Origin: a bacterium
Lineage (GTDB): Bacteria > Planctomycetota > UBA11346
Direction: 5' to 3'
Assembly: GCA_020049615.1 (NCBI GenBank)
Contig: JAIFKN010000159.1
Location: forward strand, 1 to 9,839
Length of the DNA stretch: 9,839 bases
In this document: piece by piece, positions 7,473-9,839 of the stretch
How positions within the stretch are numbered: the first letter of the stretch is position 1
Layout of the letters: each line of letters starts with the position of its first letter
Notes under the pieces: generated by a model
What the model saw: only the letters and a program-made list of their open reading frames with translations
What the model was told of the DNA's origin: nothing
The model's database searches: none
Made by a program: the position numbers and the translations under genes

Positions 7473-7500
7473 GGCCGGTGGCCGGTGGCCGCGGGCCGGT
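7473..7500. repeat. GGCCGGT heptamer tandem array at the rsmA start
   Basis: Four units on the plus strand: GGCCGGT (7473-7479), GGCCGGT (7480-7486), GGCCGCG (7487-7493, degenerate) and GGCCGGT (7494-7500). It directly abuts the rsmA GTG codon (7503-7501) and so encodes the low-complexity start TGPRPPATG of RsmA, upstream of the conserved domain. Its last base is also part of the stop codon of the preceding DUF4340-like gene. It is related in sequence to the array at 6612-6653. Confidence 0.82.
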
Positions 7501-9584
7501 CACTTGGCGGGACCAGCGGCGTAGACCGCGGGATCGAGCGCCACCTGGGCCCAGGCATCGGCATCGATCAGCACTCCGCCGCGTTCGGTCATCGCCGCCA
7601 CGCTGCCCGGGCCGAGGACGCGGACGCGGGCGGAGACGCGTTCGCCGTCGCCGGTCTCGAGCACGACGGTGATGGCCTCGCCTGCCGTGATGGCGGCGGG
7701 GCCGCGGGCGTCGAGGGTGGCGAGGGCGCGCAGCAGGCGGCGGGCGGCGATGGCGTCGGCCGGGGCTTCGACGCCGTCGCGGCGGATGGTCCAGGCGGCG
7801 CCTGACCGGGCGAGGCGGAAGCTCGCGGCGGCGGACGCGCCGGCGACCTCGACCGCGGCGACGAGCGACGGCGCGATCGGGAACAGCCGTGTGCTGGCGA
7901 CGTCGGCGAGCAGGGCCTCGGCATCGCTGGCGTCGATGGTGAAGACCAGGCCGCCGAGGGCGTCGACCATCAGCCAGGTCTGGCCCAACGGCAGCAGGCG
8001 CTCGGAGGCCGGTTCGGGGAGGAGGCGCCAGGCGCGCTCCTGCGGCACGGTATCCTCCAGCTGGACCTCGTCCTCGGCCCCGGTCATGTTGACCTTGATC
8101 GGTGCGACGCGCACGGCGAGCTCGGCGCTGGCCGGCAGGGCCTGCTCGGCCGGGGTGGCCAGACGCACCGCCTTGGCGGTGAGCCGCGCCAGGCTGCGCG
8201 CCAGGCGGCCGACCGCGAGCGGATCGGCAGGTGCGGCGCCGGCCGGATGGGTGCGCGCCCAGCTGCCGCCGGGTGCGCGGGCGTGGACCTCGTCGCGTGC
8301 TGGCTCGGCCGGCCAGCGGCGCTGCAGCTTGACCACGCGTTCGAGGTCGACCGGCAGGGGGTGGAGGTCGAAGCAGGCGTCGGGCCGCAGGTTGGCCAGG
8401 ACCTCGGGCAGCTGGGCGACGCGACCCTCCCAGCCGTCGGCCCAGACCCGCGTGCCGCTGATGGTGGCATGGATCGGGCGGCCGTACTCCGGTGCCACGG
8501 TGACGGTGATGGCGCCCGGCCACAGCGGTTCGGGCGCAGGCTGGGCGCCGCTGATGGCCAGTCCCAGCAGGGCGGACTGGATGCGTTCACCGGCGTCCTT
8601 GGCGGCGGGCTCGGCGCCGCCGCTCCAGCGCACCTCCCACGGCTTCTGGCCGTCCGAACCGTAGGGACCGCGCCGGGCCAGGCTGAACAGCTCGCTGCCG
8701 CCACGCTGCACGATGACGCTGTCTGGCGAGCCGATGCCGAGCGGGTCGAGCAGGCGATCCTCGCCCAGCGCCGCCAACGCGGCGGTCAGGGCGGCGGCCT
8801 CGGCCGCGGGCAGCTCCTGGGCCGGGGTGCCGGCGCGTTCGAGGAACACCCGTTCGCCCAGACGCAGCACGCGCAGCCGCTCCTCGACCCCGGACAGGCC
8901 CGGGAGGAGCAGTTCATGCGCCTGGACGGCCTCGGCCGGAGCGCCCGCGAGGCCGGTCAGCTGCGCGCTGCGCAGGCTGGCGAGCAGGCGTTCACAGCGG
9001 CCACCGGCGCGCGGGCGGGTGTCGCCAGGGAATCGCCAGGCGCCATCGATGCGGTTCAGGCGCACGCCGTCGAGCTGCAGCCAGCCGGGCGGCTCCTCGG
9101 GCTTCAGCTCGAGCAGGGCGCGGGCGTCGAGGCGGGCGGCGGCCTGGCCGAGGCGGCGGACCTCCTCGGGGCGCACCAGGTACACGCGGCGTTTCGCCGG
9201 ATCCCACACCGCCGCCGTGCCGTCGGCCTCGCCCCACAACCGTTCGCTGTCCCCGACCACCAGCTTGCGCGTCCCGTCGACGCCCCAGGCGCGGGCGGCT
9301 TGCGCATCGATGCCGTCCACGATGCGCTCGGGGGCGACCTTCAGCGCGGTGGCGTACGCGGCAAGGCTGGCGACGGCCTGCGTCTCCGCCGGACGGTCGA
9401 GGCCGGCGACCTTGACCCGGCCGCCCTCGATGCGCTGCTCGCCGAACTCGCCGCTGACGGTGAACGGCTCGGTGATCTTGGGCGGGAACACGGCGACGCC
9501 GCCGGCCCCGGTGTCCGGCCAGAGGGTGTAGGCGGCGAGGACGGCGATCAACGCGGCGAGGATGGCATAGCCCCAGGTGGGCAT
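7500..9584 (-). CDS. Membrane-anchored DUF4340-like protein
   Basis: Complete 694-aa protein of unknown function. A single hydrophobic segment at residues 5-22 (YAILAALIAVLAAYTLW) acts as an N-terminal anchor, leaving a large exported or periplasmic part. Several repeated modules resemble DUF4340: one has VYLVRPEEVRRLGQ (134-147), LDARALLEL (152-160) and VRLNRIDGAWRF (174-185), where family members show V-Y-L-V, 'R-x-k-x-L-l' and 'l-x-R-x-d-g-x-W'. A late module repeats the pattern as FRLARSGAAWTIRRDG followed by a helix with ARRLLRALATLDA. DUF4340 proteins are often found with ABC-2/Gld-type transporters, but none is in the window. ATG 9584 is 1 bp after the scpB stop, with a sense GGAG 9 nt upstream (9594-9597). 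The end shares GTGA with rsmA. Alanine- and arginine-rich, with no catalytic motif seen. The family match is by eye and could be wrong. Confidence 0.6.
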   Translation of the reverse strand: MPTWGYAILAALIAVLAAYTLWPDTGAGGVAVFPPKITEPFTVSGEFGEQRIEGGRVKVAGLDRPAETQAVASLAAYATALKVAPERIVDGIDAQAARAWGVDGTRKLVVGDSERLWGEADGTAAVWDPAKRRVYLVRPEEVRRLGQAAARLDARALLELKPEEPPGWLQLDGVRLNRIDGAWRFPGDTRPRAGGRCERLLASLRSAQLTGLAGAPAEAVQAHELLLPGLSGVEERLRVLRLGERVFLERAGTPAQELPAAEAAALTAALAALGEDRLLDPLGIGSPDSVIVQRGGSELFSLARRGPYGSDGQKPWEVRWSGGAEPAAKDAGERIQSALLGLAISGAQPAPEPLWPGAITVTVAPEYGRPIHATISGTRVWADGWEGRVAQLPEVLANLRPDACFDLHPLPVDLERVVKLQRRWPAEPARDEVHARAPGGSWARTHPAGAAPADPLAVGRLARSLARLTAKAVRLATPAEQALPASAELAVRVAPIKVNMTGAEDEVQLEDTVPQERAWRLLPEPASERLLPLGQTWLMVDALGGLVFTIDASDAEALLADVASTRLFPIAPSLVAAVEVAGASAAASFRLARSGAAWTIRRDGVEAPADAIAARRLLRALATLDARGPAAITAGEAITVVLETGDGERVSARVRVLGPGSVAAMTERGGVLIDADAWAQVALDPAVYAAGPAK

Positions 9585-9585
9585 G

Positions 9586-9839
9586 TCAGGCGGCTCCGAA
9601 CTCGTGCGACTTGGGCAGATCCTCGACCCGGGCGAGGCCGAAGCGCTGGAGGAAGGCCTCGGTGGTGCCGTAGAGCAGCGGCCGGCCGAGGGCGTGCTCG
9701 TCGCGGCCGGTGACCTGCACCAGCTTGAGGTCCATGAGCTGGCGCAGTACCGGGCCGCACTGCACGCCGCGCACGTCCTCGATCGCGCCGCGCGTCACCG
9801 GCTGCTTGTAGGCGACCACGGCCAGGGTCTCCAGCGCGC
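9586..9839 (-). CDS. scpB: Segregation and condensation protein B, C-terminal part
   Basis: The last 84 codons of ScpB, which binds the ScpA kleisin and Smc to form the bacterial condensin that compacts and helps segregate the chromosome. The fragment begins in ALETLAVVAYKQPVTRG, the hallmark of the second winged-helix domain, followed by IEDVRGVQCGPVLRQLMDLKLV (the family's I-x-x-I-R-G-V-x-x-x-x-x-L-x-x-L pattern), GRDEHALGRPLLYGTT (family: G-R-P-x-L-Y-G-T-T) and FLQRFGLARVEDLP near the end. It enters from the right edge; there is no start in the window, and the GTG at 9819 is an internal valine. Stops at TGA 9588-9586, one base before the next ATG, so the downstream DUF4340-like gene is probably translated by coupling. 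Very confident. Confidence 0.95.
   Translation of the reverse strand, partial: ALETLAVVAYKQPVTRGAIEDVRGVQCGPVLRQLMDLKLVQVTGRDEHALGRPLLYGTTEAFLQRFGLARVEDLPKSHEFGAA
9594..9597 (-). promoter_or_regulatory. Shine-Dalgarno for the DUF4340-like gene
   Basis: Sense GGAG, inside the last codons of scpB, with 9 nt to ATG 9584. It is the only clear Shine-Dalgarno-like site I could find among the starts in this window; the others depend on close spacing or overlap. Confidence 0.45.

Larger units (their letters stand above)
6654..7503 (-). pseudogene. rsmA: 16S rRNA dimethyladenosine transferase, +1 frameshifted (real or sequencing error)
   Basis: RsmA/KsgA dimethylates two adjacent adenines in the 3' helix 45 loop of 16S rRNA using SAM during small-subunit maturation. 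The N-terminal half is in one frame: HRFGQNFMVDERVL (33-46), SAM motif VEIGPGTGILTTRLL (62-76), VLAVEID (82-88) and HGDAL (108-112). The C-terminal half is one base over: ASNLPYDVAIPVLL (the NLPY catalytic motif), FHPRPNIDSAIV, FAYRRKVLPGALR and a helical end at TGA 6656-6654. The 850-nt span is 283 codons plus one base, so one surplus base restores a 282-aa protein, normal for the family. The likeliest spot is the run of four C at 7134-7137 (GGGG in sense), giving HPAIGPWMLASNLPY. Unrepaired, the first frame continues to 6472 and yields about 343 aa with a wrong C terminus. Start is GTG 7503-7501, overlapping the previous TGA as GTGA; no other plausible start precedes the conserved region. 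Confidence 0.85.

Noticed and set aside
5645..7672. Plus-strand open frame (675 codons) opposite the parvulin gene and rsmA
   Set aside because: It crosses three minus-strand genes and has no domain-like pattern; shadow of high GC content.
6472..8523. Long minus-strand open frame that contains the rsmA N-terminal half
   Set aside because: Only the part from 7503 to about 7135 is real (RsmA). The segment upstream is an off-frame shadow of the DUF4340-like gene and the segment downstream is out-of-frame rsmA.
9098..9107. CGGGCTTCAG inside the DUF4340-like gene, resembling half of the REP-like arm
   Set aside because: It is not followed by the complementary half (the sequence continues CTCGAG), so it does not form the palindrome; likely coincidence in coding sequence.

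Overview
This 9.8 kb window is GC-rich and tightly packed. Eight of its nine genes lie on the minus strand, and one partial gene lies on the plus strand at the left edge. The mix is a URO-D-superfamily protein, a cytoplasmic-type GH78 rhamnosidase-like protein, a UAP1-type (eukaryote-like) UDP-sugar pyrophosphorylase, a DUF4340-like membrane-anchored protein, and starts mostly without Shine-Dalgarno sequences. That suggests a high-GC environmental bacterium, perhaps Planctomycetota or another PVC-related phylum. The assignment is an inference from gene content only and is weak.

Layout in transcription order on the minus strand (right to left): scpB 3' part (off the right edge to 9586); a 694-aa DUF4340-like anchored protein (9584-7500, 1 bp after scpB); rsmA/ksgA (7503-6654, sharing GTGA with the gene before it, carrying an apparent +1 frameshift); a SurA/PrsA-like exported parvulin (6586-5453); a MarC-family membrane protein (5444-4803, 8 bp gap); a UAP1-type UDP-HexNAc/UDP-sugar pyrophosphorylase (4738-3392); hisB (3382-2801, 9 bp gap); and a GH78-like glycosidase (2720-282). 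Gaps run from -4 to 80 bp, so much of this could be one transcript or two or three overlapping ones. From the left edge, a URO-D-family gene runs toward the rhamnosidase gene and converges with it. No stretch above 300 bp lacks a gene.

The most striking non-gene structure is at the convergent junction. An inverted pair of REP-like palindromes (270-324) encodes the C-terminal ends of both converging proteins. Each gene reads one arm in the same frame (DRGLQPA) and is then stopped by the TGA at the centre of the opposite arm. The two coding sequences therefore overlap by 31 bp and end in related tails. The second notable structure is a pair of GGCC-based heptamer arrays that abut the start codon and the stop codon of rsmA. 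The third is the rsmA frameshift itself, between the SAM-binding half and the NLPY motif.

Functionally the genes are mostly housekeeping: chromosome segregation, rRNA dimethylation, envelope protein folding, UDP-sugar supply and histidine biosynthesis, with one sugar-degrading enzyme. I do not see a defence system, mobile element with transposase, CRISPR array, tRNA or rRNA. I found no convincing new multi-gene system. The unusual signals are in the repeats and in the broken rsmA.
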